Origin: Clostridia bacterium
GTDB taxonomy: Bacteria; Bacillota; Clostridia; Oscillospirales; Acutalibacteraceae
Assembly: GCA_017503135.1 (NCBI GenBank)
Contig: JAFVTQ010000001.1
Span: forward strand, 124,001-188,000
Length of the DNA stretch: 64,000 nt
Direction: 5' to 3'
The translations under genes and the position numbers were made by a program. Below the pieces are notes generated by a model. The model had not been told where the DNA came from. It worked only from the letters and a program-made list of their open reading frames with translations, and searched no databases. Numbering within the stretch: position 1 is the stretch's first letter; each line of letters opens with the position of its first letter. Positions 37,064 to 45,730 of the stretch are shown in pieces.

Positions 37064-37912
37064 TTATTCAGGAAGAATTGCGTTTGTTGTTATGTATTTT
37101 ACGCCGTTTGCAATCATATTGTTGAGCATTTCTTTTGTGTCAACTGTCCAGCAAGCAGCAGTAAGATTGTTGTCGTGAATTTTCTGAATCATTTCAGGCT
37201 TGCCACGCTTTGCTTCAAAAGCAACGCCGTTACCATTTTCAATGCATTCCTGAAGCTTTTCATCTGTGATTGTGTGCATTAAATACCAGAGTTCCATATT
37301 TGGTGAAAGATTTCTGAATTCACGAAGCACAGGTGCGTGGAATGAAATAAGAATAACATCTTTTTCAATGTCATATTTACGGATGATTTCAAGCAAGTCT
37401 GCAACCTTTTCAACACGCTTGTCCTTAACTTCAATCATTGGACGAATATTTGCTTCTTTGCATATTTCAATAAAGTCTTCAACAAGGCAAACTGTTGCAT
37501 CAGGATAATCTTCAATGTTTGCACCATTTGTGAATTTAACTTTTGAAAGGGTTTCATAAGACATTTTCTTAACATCGCCCTTTTCCTTTGCCATTGACTG
37601 AAGCATATAGTCGTGAATAATTACCCACTTGTTATCAGTTGTGCAATGCACATCACATTCAAGAGCATAATAATTGTGCTTTGCTGCTTCCTTGAATGCT
37701 TCGATTGTATTTTCAGGGACAATTGAAGAAAGTCCTCTGTGAGCAGTAAGGTGAATTTCGTCTAATTTTGCATCAGTTGATTCTGTAAAAGTGATAATAG
37801 GCTTTGGACCTTTCACGCCATAACGAATATCAACATATTTCTTTCTCGCAACAATGCCGAGTACAGTTGCAGGAATTGCAAAACCTAAAAATTTCTTTGT
37901 GCCTTTTTTCAT
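37064..37912 (-). CDS. Glycerophosphodiester phosphodiesterase
   Basis: Hydrolyses glycerophosphodiesters to glycerol-3-phosphate and an alcohol. The 282-residue protein has an N-terminal membrane segment (about residues 6-22), then the GDPD TIM barrel: TAHRGLSSIVPENTIEAF with catalytic His and Arg, ALECDVHCTTDNKWVIIHD with the metal ligands, and the C-terminal TVDTKEMLNNMIANGV. ATG 37912 is chosen for the GGTGG site six bases upstream. Probably anchored in the membrane facing outward. Confidence 0.88.
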   Translation of the reverse strand: MKKGTKKFLGFAIPATVLGIVARKKYVDIRYGVKGPKPIITFTESTDAKLDEIHLTAHRGLSSIVPENTIEAFKEAAKHNYYALECDVHCTTDNKWVIIHDYMLQSMAKEKGDVKKMSYETLSKVKFTNGANIEDYPDATVCLVEDFIEICKEANIRPMIEVKDKRVEKVADLLEIIRKYDIEKDVILISFHAPVLREFRNLSPNMELWYLMHTITDEKLQECIENGNGVAFEAKRGKPEMIQKIHDNNLTAACWTVDTKEMLNNMIANGVKYITTNAILPE

Positions 37913-37990
37913 TTTAATGCCACCCATTCCACAAAATTATAATTATAGACATTATACAATAAAACAGCTTAAAAGTAAATGCAAAATAGC

Positions 37991-38030
37991 AAAAAAATGG
38001 CGCTCTCAAGGGGGGAGAGCGCTATTTTTT
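37991..38030 (-). terminator. Terminator after the flavoprotein gene
   Basis: GCGCTCTC (38000-38007) and GAGAGCGC (38015-38022) are extended by further pairs into flanking A and T tracts, giving a stem of about 15 bp and a G-rich loop. On the minus strand it ends in a run of T's. Confidence 0.88.
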
Positions 38031-38039
38031 ATCAATATT

Positions 38040-39368
38040 TTAATGTTTGAAACATTTGTTGTATTCTTTAACCCATTTAAGTACAGCCTGACGGTTATAA
38101 ATAGGTGGCATTGCGGCAGTAACAGCAGTCGCCTTGCCGAGTTGCAAGCCCATATTTATAACTTTTTTAAGAATGACTTTGTTGTTGAGAAGACCTTGAA
38201 CTTTGATTTTAATATCAGCAGGGGTCATACCGCTGAGCATTGCACCAAGACTTGAAGATTCTGCGTCGATTGTCATATCTTCTGCATTGAGAATGCCCTT
38301 TGCAAAAATATAATCTAGTTCGTGACCTTCAAGGCGAGTGAGCAATAATTTAACACAAGCCATAGGTGCCATTGCGGCACCGATTTCTTTATAGTAATTC
38401 TTCTGATATGTCCAAAGAGTTTCTGCACTATATGACAATGCTTTGTCAGCAGAAATTGCATCTGCAAGAATTTTTGCAGCTTTGAGTGCGTTTGCGATAC
38501 CTGAACCTATAACAGGCACGGTCATAAATGCAGAGTCGCCGATAGCCGCATAACCATCTGCAACCATAATGCCTATCGGTTGACGGACAGGAATATTTGC
38601 AAAATCACCTGCACGAACAATTTTTGTGCCGATGCTTGGATTTGTCTTTCTAAGGCTTTCAATTTGCTCGTTTGCATAGTCAAGGTCAAAGCTGTGGAAT
38701 CGACCGATAAGTACATCTGTATATTTTTCTTCTGTTGCAACCCAAGAAATGCCCAATTGGTTGTTAGGTAACATAATAATTTTGAACTTTTCATCATCAC
38801 TTACTTCTGCAGTTTTATTGAAGAATGCACGATAAACATAGAATTGTTCATATTCGATAGGATTATTTTGAACACCAAATGATTCAGGCAAATTTTGTCT
38901 GACAGGGGAATTAAGACCACAAGCGTCGATTACAAGGTCACCGAAATATTCACCTTTTTCAGTTTTGATGCCAACAACTCTGTTGCCGTAGAGAATAGGG
39001 CCAAGAATATTTTGCTTATATTCAAACTTAACCCCAGCTTCAACTGCGTGAGAAATGAGATATTTATAAATCTCGCTACGCTCCATCTGGATTTCTTTTC
39101 TGTCATCTTCGGTATTTTGTGTGAGAGCAGTTTCCATTGACGGACCATAGAAAGTAACATCGTTTTTAAGGTTATAGAGCTTCTTGTCAGGAATTGGAAG
39201 TCCTATTGCTAAAAGACCTTTTTTGTCAAAAATATCGGTCCAATCATAACCCATTTTTGTCTTCGCATTTTTTTCATAAACGGTAACATCAAATCCACGC
39301 TTTGCAAGAAGCATAGCAGCGGCAATACCACCATGTCCACCACCGGCAACAATAATTTTCTTTCCCAT
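38040..39368 (-). CDS. FAD-dependent oxidoreductase, geranylgeranyl reductase-like family
   Basis: The 442-residue protein has the FAD-binding motif IIVAGGGHGGIAAAMLLAKRG at its N-terminus (residues 4-24), a DACGLNSPVR motif near 150 and the second FAD-binding GD motif AAIGDSAFMTVPVIGSGIAN near 275, the layout of the geranylgeranyl reductase/lycopene cyclase-like flavoproteins. The substrate cannot be read from sequence; lipid or quinone reduction is possible. There is no obvious operon partner: tmRNA lies upstream on the same strand with its own terminator. Confidence 0.8.
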   Translation of the reverse strand: MGKKIIVAGGGHGGIAAAMLLAKRGFDVTVYEKNAKTKMGYDWTDIFDKKGLLAIGLPIPDKKLYNLKNDVTFYGPSMETALTQNTEDDRKEIQMERSEIYKYLISHAVEAGVKFEYKQNILGPILYGNRVVGIKTEKGEYFGDLVIDACGLNSPVRQNLPESFGVQNNPIEYEQFYVYRAFFNKTAEVSDDEKFKIIMLPNNQLGISWVATEEKYTDVLIGRFHSFDLDYANEQIESLRKTNPSIGTKIVRAGDFANIPVRQPIGIMVADGYAAIGDSAFMTVPVIGSGIANALKAAKILADAISADKALSYSAETLWTYQKNYYKEIGAAMAPMACVKLLLTRLEGHELDYIFAKGILNAEDMTIDAESSSLGAMLSGMTPADIKIKVQGLLNNKVILKKVINMGLQLGKATAVTAAMPPIYNRQAVLKWVKEYNKCFKH

Positions 39369-39439
39369 AAAACAAATCCCCTTTGTTTAGAATCTATGAA
39401 TCAAGTTTATCACACTTGTGTCCAGAATTCAATAAAAAT

Positions 39440-39466
39440 AAAAACCCCGAAAATCGGAGTTTTTAT
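39440..39466 (-). terminator. Terminator of the tmRNA gene
   Basis: On the minus strand AAACTCCGA and TCGGGGTTT form a stem with G-T pairs and a short T-rich loop, followed by TTTATTTTT. It begins within 10 bases of the tmRNA 3' end. Confidence 0.82.
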
Positions 39467-39470
39467 TTTA

Positions 39471-39822
39471 TGGTGGAGATGGTGGTAATCGAAACCACGT
39501 CCGAAAATCTATTCCTGAAACTTTCTACGAGTGTAGTTTATCTATTGTCATTCCCTACGGGACAGCCGACAAACAGGCATTCCTTTCAGTAGCCCTGTGA
39601 TGTGTGACGGACTACAAGGCGGTTATCCGTTCACATTTACTGCTAAATGACACTCCTGACCGAGCCGCAGTTCTCTCGGGGGAATGCTCGCCGCTAATTA
39701 AGCAGCAAGAAGTACTTTTTCGTTTTTGTCGTTTATTTTTATAAACCGTCCGTTTTATAGTGGTCAGACTCCACTACTCGCTTATCGCAGTTCAAAATCC
39801 CCGTCGAAATCCTTTCATCCCC
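39471..39822 (-). ncRNA. ssrA: Transfer-messenger RNA
   Basis: Rescues stalled ribosomes and tags their products. On the minus strand the 352-base RNA begins GGGGATG and ends CATCTCCACCA, forming the acceptor stem; the 3' end has the T-arm GGTTTCGATTACC. The tag reading frame lies near 39693-39725 and ends GCT GCT TAA, coding for DKNEKVLLAA. The stretch AAAAATAAAC before GAC aligns with the AAAAATAGTC before the resume codon in Escherichia coli, so GAC is the likely resume codon. smpB, its protein partner, is encoded about 700 bases upstream on the same strand. Confidence 0.95.
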
Positions 39823-39862
39823 ATATTTTAAGTAATAGGTAAAAGGTAATAGTGAATAGGTG

Positions 39863-39878
39863 GGGATGCTGACGCATC
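39863..39878. repeat. Short palindrome upstream of tmRNA
   Basis: GGATGC-TGAC-GCATCC, a 6-bp stem with a 4-base loop, lies in the 60-base gap between the tmRNA and the preceding gene. There is no T run in either direction. Possibly a small dispersed palindrome or part of the tmRNA promoter region. Confidence 0.4.
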
Positions 39879-39883
39879 CGATA

Positions 39884-40501
39884 TTATTGTTTGTTATAGT
39901 ATGACAATGAAGCAATGAAATATGTACGGATATACCCAGCTTTTGCAACCACAACAAACTCTTTGGTTTGTGGATTGAAATAAGCAGTGTCTCCGTCTTC
40001 TTTCTGCTTTTTTGACAGTGTATTTTTTTGTTGAATTACTGCATTTGCTCTATAAAGATATTCTTCCATATCCTTACAATTTGTTTCTTTGCCGTGCTTG
40101 ATATAATGCTCGGTCATAGAGTCCATATCATAAAATGTGTGAGCAAAACAAGATGTGTCAAACTCTTGAATATCAATATGTCTTTTGAATTTTGCAAGAC
40201 AGAAAATCGCAAAAAATGCTATCAAATCAAGAAAAACTGTGGGCGCTGTGAATCCGCCATTAGCTAATATGCTCATAGTGGTTACAAAAAGTGCAACAGT
40301 TATAATTGCAGAAATGCATGTCGCACGATTGCCTAATGGCACATTTGCAGTATAGCTTCTATATTCACCATTTGAGTTTTTGTTCTTATCTCGACAAGAT
40401 TTGCATCTTTTTGGCAAATTGAGATTTTTAGATTCATAAAAATCTATTTCAGATTGAGAGAGTATAAAAACTTTTCCGCATTGAACACAGGTTCTGTTCA
40501 T
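39884..40501 (-). CDS. Zinc-ribbon membrane protein with toxin-like C-terminal domain
   Basis: A 205-residue protein with three parts. Residues 3-45 form a zinc ribbon (CVQCGKVF and CKSC) of the type seen as a stand-alone probable zinc-ribbon domain. Residues 60-105 contain two membrane segments. The C-terminal 80 residues (from EHYIKHGKET) end GYIRTYFIASLSYYNKQ and closely match the 91-residue protein at 47239. That motif order (H-xx-HG, YLxxANAVIQ, IRTYF, YxxxQ) recalls RNase-like domains at the ends of polymorphic toxins; activity is unproven. The ATG is 2 bases after the smpB stop, and tmRNA is 61 bases downstream. Confidence 0.62.
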   Translation of the reverse strand: MNRTCVQCGKVFILSQSEIDFYESKNLNLPKRCKSCRDKNKNSNGEYRSYTANVPLGNRATCISAIITVALFVTTMSILANGGFTAPTVFLDLIAFFAIFCLAKFKRHIDIQEFDTSCFAHTFYDMDSMTEHYIKHGKETNCKDMEEYLYRANAVIQQKNTLSKKQKEDGDTAYFNPQTKEFVVVAKAGYIRTYFIASLSYYNKQ

Positions 40502-40503
40502 AT

Positions 40504-40971
40504 TTATCTCATTCTCTCTTTCATTGTGCGCTCGATATTGCGCTCTGCTTCTTTTTTAGCAGCAACATCACGTTTGTCGTAAAGTTTTTTACCTTTACAA
40601 AGACCTACTTGCACCTTTGCTCGACCTTTTTTAAAATAGATAGAGATGGGAATAAGCGTAAGCCCCTCTTGCTTTGTTGTGCCGAGAAGTCGCATAATCT
40701 CTTTTTTGTGCATTAAAAGTTTGCGTACTCTCATTGGGTCACGGTTGAAAATATTGCCGTGGTCATAGGGGCTAATGTGCATACCATTAACGAAAATTTC
40801 GCCCTCGACAATACTGCACCAAGCGTCTTTAAGGTTGCATTTGCCCTGTCTTAAAGACTTGACTTCTGTGCCCACAAGTTCAATGCCCGCTTCAAAACTC
40901 TCTATGACAAAATAATCATGGAGAGCTTTTTTATTTTGTGCAATTGTAGTGTTAGGATTTTTCTCTGCCAT
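40504..40971 (-). CDS. smpB: SsrA-binding protein SmpB
   Basis: Binds tmRNA and brings it to stalled ribosomes. The 155-residue protein has NKKALHDYFVIESFEAGIEL near residue 13, GTEVKSLRQGKCNLKDAW near 34, and the basic C-terminal tail rich in Lys and Arg that enters the mRNA channel. Its RNA partner ssrA lies downstream on the same strand, with one gene between them. Confidence 0.96.
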   Translation of the reverse strand: MAEKNPNTTIAQNKKALHDYFVIESFEAGIELVGTEVKSLRQGKCNLKDAWCSIVEGEIFVNGMHISPYDHGNIFNRDPMRVRKLLMHKKEIMRLLGTTKQEGLTLIPISIYFKKGRAKVQVGLCKGKKLYDKRDVAAKKEAERNIERTMKERMR

Positions 40972-40986
40972 GATTAGTTACCTTTA

Positions 40987-41580
40987 TTATAACAAATTTC
41001 TACCTTGAATTGCTCTGGAAAGTGTTACCTCATCTGCATATTCAAGGTCGCTACCAACAGGAATACCATAAGCCAGACGGCTCACTTTAATACCCATTGG
41101 TTTGAGAAGACGAGCAATATACATAGCTGTTGCTTCGCCCTCTGCGGTTGGGTTTGTTGCCATAATAACTTCGTTGACAGAGTCATCAGCCATACGGCTA
41201 ATTAACTCTTTAATGCGAATATTATCAGGGCCAATTCCATTCATTGGTGAAATTACACCATGCAACACGTGATATGTACCTTTATATTCATGAGTGCGTT
41301 CAAATGCTGCCACATCTCTTGGGTTTTCAACAACACAGATAGTTGAATTATCACGATTTGCGTTGCTACAAATAGTGCATTTTTCACCTTCGGTAAGATT
41401 GCAACAAATATTGCAAGTATGAATGTTTGTATGAGCATTGTTTATTGCGTCAACAAGGCTTTTTGTTTCACTGTCATCAAGTCCAAGAATATAATAAGCC
41501 ATTCTCTCCGCCGATTTTACACCGACAGAGGGCATTTTGCGAAATTCTTCTATCAACTTTTCAAGTGATACAATAGCCAT
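40987..41580 (-). CDS. recR: Recombination protein RecR
   Basis: Acts with RecF and RecO in loading RecA at gaps. The 197-residue protein has an N-terminal helix-hairpin-helix (LPSVGVKSAERMAYY-like segment near residue 16), a zinc finger (CNICCNLTEGEKCTIC near 56) and a Toprim domain starting TICVVENPRDV near 80. It follows ybaB by 13 bases in the conserved dnaX-ybaB-recR order. Confidence 0.96.
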   Translation of the reverse strand: MAIVSLEKLIEEFRKMPSVGVKSAERMAYYILGLDDSETKSLVDAINNAHTNIHTCNICCNLTEGEKCTICSNANRDNSTICVVENPRDVAAFERTHEYKGTYHVLHGVISPMNGIGPDNIRIKELISRMADDSVNEVIMATNPTAEGEATAMYIARLLKPMGIKVSRLAYGIPVGSDLEYADEVTLSRAIQGRNLL

Positions 41581-41593
41581 AGTTTAACTCCAA

Positions 41594-41929
41594 TTAGAAT
41601 CCAAGACCTGGAATATTCATTCCGCCTGTGATTTTACCCATTTCTCTTTCCATTGTTTCGTCTGCTTTTCTCATTGCTTCGTTAACTGCTGCAACGAGCA
41701 AATCTTCAAGCATTTCAACATCTTCAGGGTCAACAACATCTGGTTGAATGTTAACAGAAACAACCTGATGTTTGCCGTTAACTTTAACATCAATAGCTCC
41801 ACCACCAGCTGAAGCTGAATATTCTGCTTCTTCACATTCTTTCTGAACGCGAGCCATATCGTCTTGCATTTGTTGAAGGCGCTTCATCATATTTGCCTGA
41901 CCGCCTTGATTTGGGATTCTTGCTTTCAT
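41594..41929 (-). CDS. ybaB: YbaB/EbfC family nucleoid-associated protein
   Basis: Small DNA-binding protein of 111 residues, forming a tweezer-shaped dimer in relatives. It contains MMKRLQQMQDDMARVQKE, the VKVNGKHQVVSVNI strand region and the MEREMGKITGGMNIPG tail typical of the family. The ATG comes directly after the dnaX stop with GAGGA as ribosome site. Gene order dnaX-ybaB-recR is conserved in Firmicutes. Confidence 0.94.
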   Translation of the reverse strand: MKARIPNQGGQANMMKRLQQMQDDMARVQKECEEAEYSASAGGGAIDVKVNGKHQVVSVNIQPDVVDPEDVEMLEDLLVAAVNEAMRKADETMEREMGKITGGMNIPGLGF

Positions 41930-43567
41930 TTATTTATCCTCCTCAATATTCACACCAAGCTGTTTTGCCTTTGACACAAGGTCAGAAAGGGGATTCTTTG
42001 GTGCTTCTTCTTGCTTGTTGTTATAAACTGCAAGGGTATAATTTTTACCGGTTACATCTAAAACCGCTTGTTTTATAATCTTTGAATATTCACCGGTTTT
42101 GAGATACATTTCAAGAACAGGTGAACCCTTGATTAACAAATATTTATCCTGATGCACGAATGCGCTTGAGCCTGAAAGCATAACAATAAGGCTCTTGTCA
42201 TTTTCATAAAGCTTATCGAGAACTTCAGGCCATCTGTCAAAAGGAATTGTTCCCATCTGTTGCGGTGCGGGTTGCACTTTTTCTTCTTTGACAGGTGGTG
42301 CAACAGGCTCTTCTTTTACAGGCTCGGGTTTTGGTTCAGGCTTTGTTTCTTGAACTTTAACTTCTTCTTTTGGTTCTTCTTTAACAGGAACAGAAACGGG
42401 TTCTGCTTTAACCTGAATATTGCCTGATTTTATAGCGCTTTCTAATTCACTGAGTCTGCGAAGAATTGCATTGACATCTGTATCAAGACTTGGTGTGCAA
42501 AGTCTTATTATGCAAAGCTCTGCACTTGTTCTTCTGTTTGCACCCTGTTTCATTGTTGAAGCAGATGCAGTGAGAATATCAATACAAGACATAATTGTCG
42601 CAAGAGTTGTTTTTTCGCTCTGTTGACGGATTATATCGATTTCGCCCTGTGAACAGATAATCATAGACTCAAAATTCTTAACAGCTTTTGAAACCATAAG
42701 ATTTCTGAAATGACTTGTGAGCTCTGTGATAAGGCGCTCCATATCACAAGAATCATTATAAAGCTTATCAACGATTTCAAGTGCCTTTGCAGGATTTTTC
42801 TGGATTATTGAATCGCAAAGGTCAAAGATATATTCACGACCCGCAAGACCGGCACTTTTTGCAACTGCAGTTGAGTCGATTACACCTTCAATTGATGAGC
42901 AACGGTCCAAAAGAGAAAGCGCATCACGCATTGCACCGTCAGCAATACGAGCGATGAGCATTGCGCCATCATCTGCAAGGTTAAGATTTTCTTTAACGGC
43001 AACTTCTTTAAGTCTTTCTGCGATTGCTTCAGGCTCAATTCGTTTAAAGTCAAAACGCTGACAACGAGAAAGAATAGTTGATGGAAGCTTGTGAACTTCT
43101 GTTGTTGCGAGAATGAAAATAACATGAGCAGGTGGCTCTTCAAGAGTTTTGAGAAGTGCATTGAATGCGCCGATTGAGAGCATATGAACTTCGTCGATAA
43201 TATAAACTCTGTATTTTGCATTAGCGGGAGTAAAGTTTGCTTCTTCTCTCAAATCACGGATATTATCAACACCATTGTTTGATGCAGCGTCGATTTCAAT
43301 AATATCAAGAATTGAGCCGTTGTCTATTCCACGGCAGATTTCGCATTCGTTACAAGGATTCCCGTCGATAGGGTTCAGACAGTTGACTGCTTTTGAAAGA
43401 ATTTTTGCACAAGAGGTTTTGCCGGTGCCACGAGAACCGGTGAAAAGATAAGCATGACTTGTTTTGCCTGATTTCACAGCATTTTCAAGTGTTTTTGTAA
43501 TGTGCTCTTGCCCGACAACGCTGGTAAATGTTGACGGACGATATTTTCTATAAAACGCACGATACAT
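41930..43567 (-). CDS. dnaX: DNA polymerase III subunit gamma/tau
   Basis: Clamp-loader ATPase. The 545-residue protein begins YRAFYRKYRPSTFTSVVGQE, has Walker A GSRGTGKTS near residue 44, a zinc module (CLNPIDGNPCNECEIC near 63), DEVHMLS near 126 and the sensor SRCQRFDF near 167. A Pro/Glu/Lys-rich linker (about 375-430) precedes the C-terminal tau domain. I saw no programmed frameshift signal. AGGGGG precedes the ATG. Confidence 0.96.
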   Translation of the reverse strand: MYRAFYRKYRPSTFTSVVGQEHITKTLENAVKSGKTSHAYLFTGSRGTGKTSCAKILSKAVNCLNPIDGNPCNECEICRGIDNGSILDIIEIDAASNNGVDNIRDLREEANFTPANAKYRVYIIDEVHMLSIGAFNALLKTLEEPPAHVIFILATTEVHKLPSTILSRCQRFDFKRIEPEAIAERLKEVAVKENLNLADDGAMLIARIADGAMRDALSLLDRCSSIEGVIDSTAVAKSAGLAGREYIFDLCDSIIQKNPAKALEIVDKLYNDSCDMERLITELTSHFRNLMVSKAVKNFESMIICSQGEIDIIRQQSEKTTLATIMSCIDILTASASTMKQGANRRTSAELCIIRLCTPSLDTDVNAILRRLSELESAIKSGNIQVKAEPVSVPVKEEPKEEVKVQETKPEPKPEPVKEEPVAPPVKEEKVQPAPQQMGTIPFDRWPEVLDKLYENDKSLIVMLSGSSAFVHQDKYLLIKGSPVLEMYLKTGEYSKIIKQAVLDVTGKNYTLAVYNNKQEEAPKNPLSDLVSKAKQLGVNIEEDK

Positions 43568-43610
43568 AATAGTCCCCCTTGAACAAACAAATTAAACGAG
43601 AAAAGTTTTG

Positions 43611-43770
43611 TGCTTGCTGAGGAGGGTGAGGTGCAATTGTTAGCGAGAGAGATTTTCGTTAGAGCCGTCAAAAACGCAGACAATACTTTGTGTATTGTCG
43701 AGTATTTTGGGCGAGCTATAACGGAAAAATAACCGCTAAAAAGTGTGCCGTAATCCTCATCAGTGAGCAC
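43611..43770. repeat. Long imperfect inverted repeat (about 160 bases) between SRP RNA and dnaX
   Basis: The stretch folds back on itself. Outer ends GTGCT...AGCAC pair; GCTGA/ATCAG and GGA/TCC continue; TTAGCG (43640-43645) pairs with CGCTAA (43734-43739); TTTTCGTTA pairs with TAACGGAAAA; GACAATAC and GTATTGTC form a perfect 8-bp stem around a TTTGT apex at 43687-43691. It has no convincing reading frame or target-site duplication. It may be a small mobile element (MITE-like) or a structured RNA made from the SRP or dnaX promoter. Confidence 0.6.
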
Positions 43771-43785
43771 CTGTTATTAAAAATG

Positions 43786-43922
43786 CCTTAACTCAGTCAT
43801 GTGTCGTGCAGGCAGACTGTGGCGCCCGGTGCAAACCGCTTAATGCTGCTCGGTTCCCCGCCTGACATGGTTCACAGCGCCCCGCCGCACAGGACCCACA
43901 CGGCACACGACTGAATTAAGGC
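43786..43922 (-). ncRNA. ffs: Signal recognition particle RNA (small bacterial type)
   Basis: On the minus strand the diagnostic apical region GTCAGG-CGG-GGAA-CCG-AGCAGC is present: the SRP54-binding symmetric loop with a GGAA tetraloop. Long outer arms (GCCTTAATTCAGTCGTGTG and its partner CACATGACTGAGTTAAGGC) close the rod. At about 137 bases it lacks the Alu domain of the roughly 270-base Bacillus RNA. It lies upstream of dnaX, the usual position in Gram-positives. Confidence 0.93.
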
Positions 43923-43942
43923 AATCAGTTATTTACCGACCT

Positions 43943-43971
43943 ATTATACTATATAATTGGAGTAATTTCAA
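43943..43971 (-). promoter_or_regulatory. Promoter of the SRP RNA gene
   Basis: On the minus strand TTGAAA (43971-43966), 17 bases and TATAAT (43948-43943), ending about 20 bases before the RNA closing stem. Confidence 0.82.
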
Positions 43972-43994
43972 GAGAAAATATATACTATTTTATG

Positions 43995-44023
43995 TTGTAG
44001 TTATAAAGATTTTGTGATAGAAT
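43995..44023 (+). promoter_or_regulatory. Promoter of the hexosaminidase gene
   Basis: TTGTAG (43995-44000), 17 bases, TAGAAT (44018-44023) preceded by TGa. The -10 region repeats the 15 bases TTTTGTGATAGAATA found before hom. Confidence 0.65.
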
Positions 44024-44066
44024 AAAATTGTATAATTCTAACATTAAATAACGGAGGATAAAACGG

Positions 44067-45668
44067 ATGTTTAATATTATCCCACAACCTGTCAGCATTC
44101 TGACTAATAGTGACCGAAAAGGATTTACTCTACACGCGGGGACAATTATTTCTCCATATTCTTTTTCAGAAGATTTTGTAAAGTTTGTGCGTAAAAACTT
44201 TAATAAAAAGATTTGCCTTCATGAAGATACGGGTGAAGAAAAATCAATCATTCTCACTCTTGATGAAAGCTTTGAATATGACGAGGGATATACTCTCAAA
44301 TGTGAAAACAGACGAGTTTATATTAATGCGAAAACTGAAACAGGATTGTTCTATGGTTTGCAGACTTTAAAACAGATGCTTTTGCAAAAAGAAGGCAAGT
44401 TGCCATATACAGAGATTACTGATTACCCCCGTTTTTCTTATCGTGGATTTATGCTTGACTGTGGCAGATATTTTTATCCAGTAGAAGATGTTAAAAAAAT
44501 CGTTGACCTTATGGCTCTTCATAAACTTAATGTTTTGCATTGGCACTTGACCGAAGACCAAGGTTGGCGAGTTGAGATTAAAAAATATCCATTGCTAACA
44601 GTAAAAGGTTCAATGAGAAGTCACACGAATTTTAATCACAAGGCTCACGGTGGATATTATACACAAGAAGAAATAAAAGATATTGTCGCTTATTGTCACG
44701 AGAGAAAAATAAAAGTGATTCCTGAATATGATATTCCAGGACACAGCGTGGCAGCAATTTCTTGTTATCCATATTTATCTTGTCTTGACCGCGACTTAGA
44801 AGTTGCGACTCATTGGGGCGTTAAGCATGACATTCTTTGCGCTGGCAAAGAGTCAACATATAAGTTTGTTTATGATGTGCTTGATGAGCTTATTGAACTT
44901 TTCCCAGACAAGATTATTCATATCGGCGGTGACGAAGCAGTGAAAATGCGTTGGGAGCATTGTCCGCATTGCCAAAAGGCGATTAAAGATAATAATCTTC
45001 GTGACGAAGACCATTTGCAGATGTTCTTTATGGCAAAAGTCAATGATTATCTCAAGGAAAAGGGATATTCTTCAATAATGTGGAATTATGACAAGGTTGA
45101 AAACGCAGACACGTTGAATCCTGATATCGCTTGGGATATCTGTGGAATGGGTGATGAAACAGATTTAGTTAAAAACGAACTAAATCGTGGAAGAAAGCTT
45201 ATTAACACAAAATGTTACCCATATTATTTTGATTTTCCTTATGGTTGGAATACACTCAAAATGGTTTGTGAAGACGACGGTGCATTAACCGATAACGACG
45301 AAGAAACTTGGGGCATTGAGGCGCAGATGTGGACAGAATATGTTCCAAATATGAAACGCTTGGAATTCCTTACATTCCCAAGACTTGGTGCAATGGCTGA
45401 AAACGCTTGGGCAGAGAGGGGATATCCGTCATTTTCAACATTCCTTCACAAAGCGCCAACATACTGTAATTTGCTTGACGCATACAATGTGAATTATGCG
45501 CCACTTAAAAAAGCTTGTCCATCATTCTTCTATAAACACGCGTCATCACTGTGGTTTAAGAGAAGAGTGTTCCATTGGCAAGGACTTCACAATTTGATTG
45601 ATGACGCAAAAGCGGTTAAAGAAGCAGAAAAAATAAAAGCAGACATTATTAAAAACGGCAAATCTTAA
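44067..45668 (+). CDS. Beta-N-acetylhexosaminidase, glycoside hydrolase family 20
   Basis: The 533-residue enzyme has an N-terminal GH20b-like domain (residues 1-120) and a catalytic TIM barrel with YRGFMLDCGRYF, NVLHWHLTEDQGWR and the catalytic Asp-Glu pair in HIGGDEA near residue 290. Family members release terminal N-acetylglucosamine or N-acetylgalactosamine. No signal peptide is visible, so it probably acts in the cytoplasm on imported oligosaccharides. GGAGG precedes the ATG. Followed by glpK after about 60 bases. Confidence 0.9.
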   Translation: MFNIIPQPVSILTNSDRKGFTLHAGTIISPYSFSEDFVKFVRKNFNKKICLHEDTGEEKSIILTLDESFEYDEGYTLKCENRRVYINAKTETGLFYGLQTLKQMLLQKEGKLPYTEITDYPRFSYRGFMLDCGRYFYPVEDVKKIVDLMALHKLNVLHWHLTEDQGWRVEIKKYPLLTVKGSMRSHTNFNHKAHGGYYTQEEIKDIVAYCHERKIKVIPEYDIPGHSVAAISCYPYLSCLDRDLEVATHWGVKHDILCAGKESTYKFVYDVLDELIELFPDKIIHIGGDEAVKMRWEHCPHCQKAIKDNNLRDEDHLQMFFMAKVNDYLKEKGYSSIMWNYDKVENADTLNPDIAWDICGMGDETDLVKNELNRGRKLINTKCYPYYFDFPYGWNTLKMVCEDDGALTDNDEETWGIEAQMWTEYVPNMKRLEFLTFPRLGAMAENAWAERGYPSFSTFLHKAPTYCNLLDAYNVNYAPLKKACPSFFYKHASSLWFKRRVFHWQGLHNLIDDAKAVKEAEKIKADIIKNGKS

Positions 45669-45730
45669 TTTTTAACTAAAATCAGGGAATTAGTTAAAAA
45701 ATATCTATTATATATTTGAGGTGTTATACA

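Noticed and set aside
41930..43567. Programmed frameshift in dnaX producing a short gamma subunit
   Set aside because: I found no A6G-type slippery site with a following hairpin at the expected place, so only the full-length product is supported.
43474..43770. A 98-codon minus-strand open frame overlapping the start of dnaX
   Set aside because: It lies mostly in the long inverted repeat, overlaps dnaX in another frame, has no clear ribosome site and no recognisable protein features.
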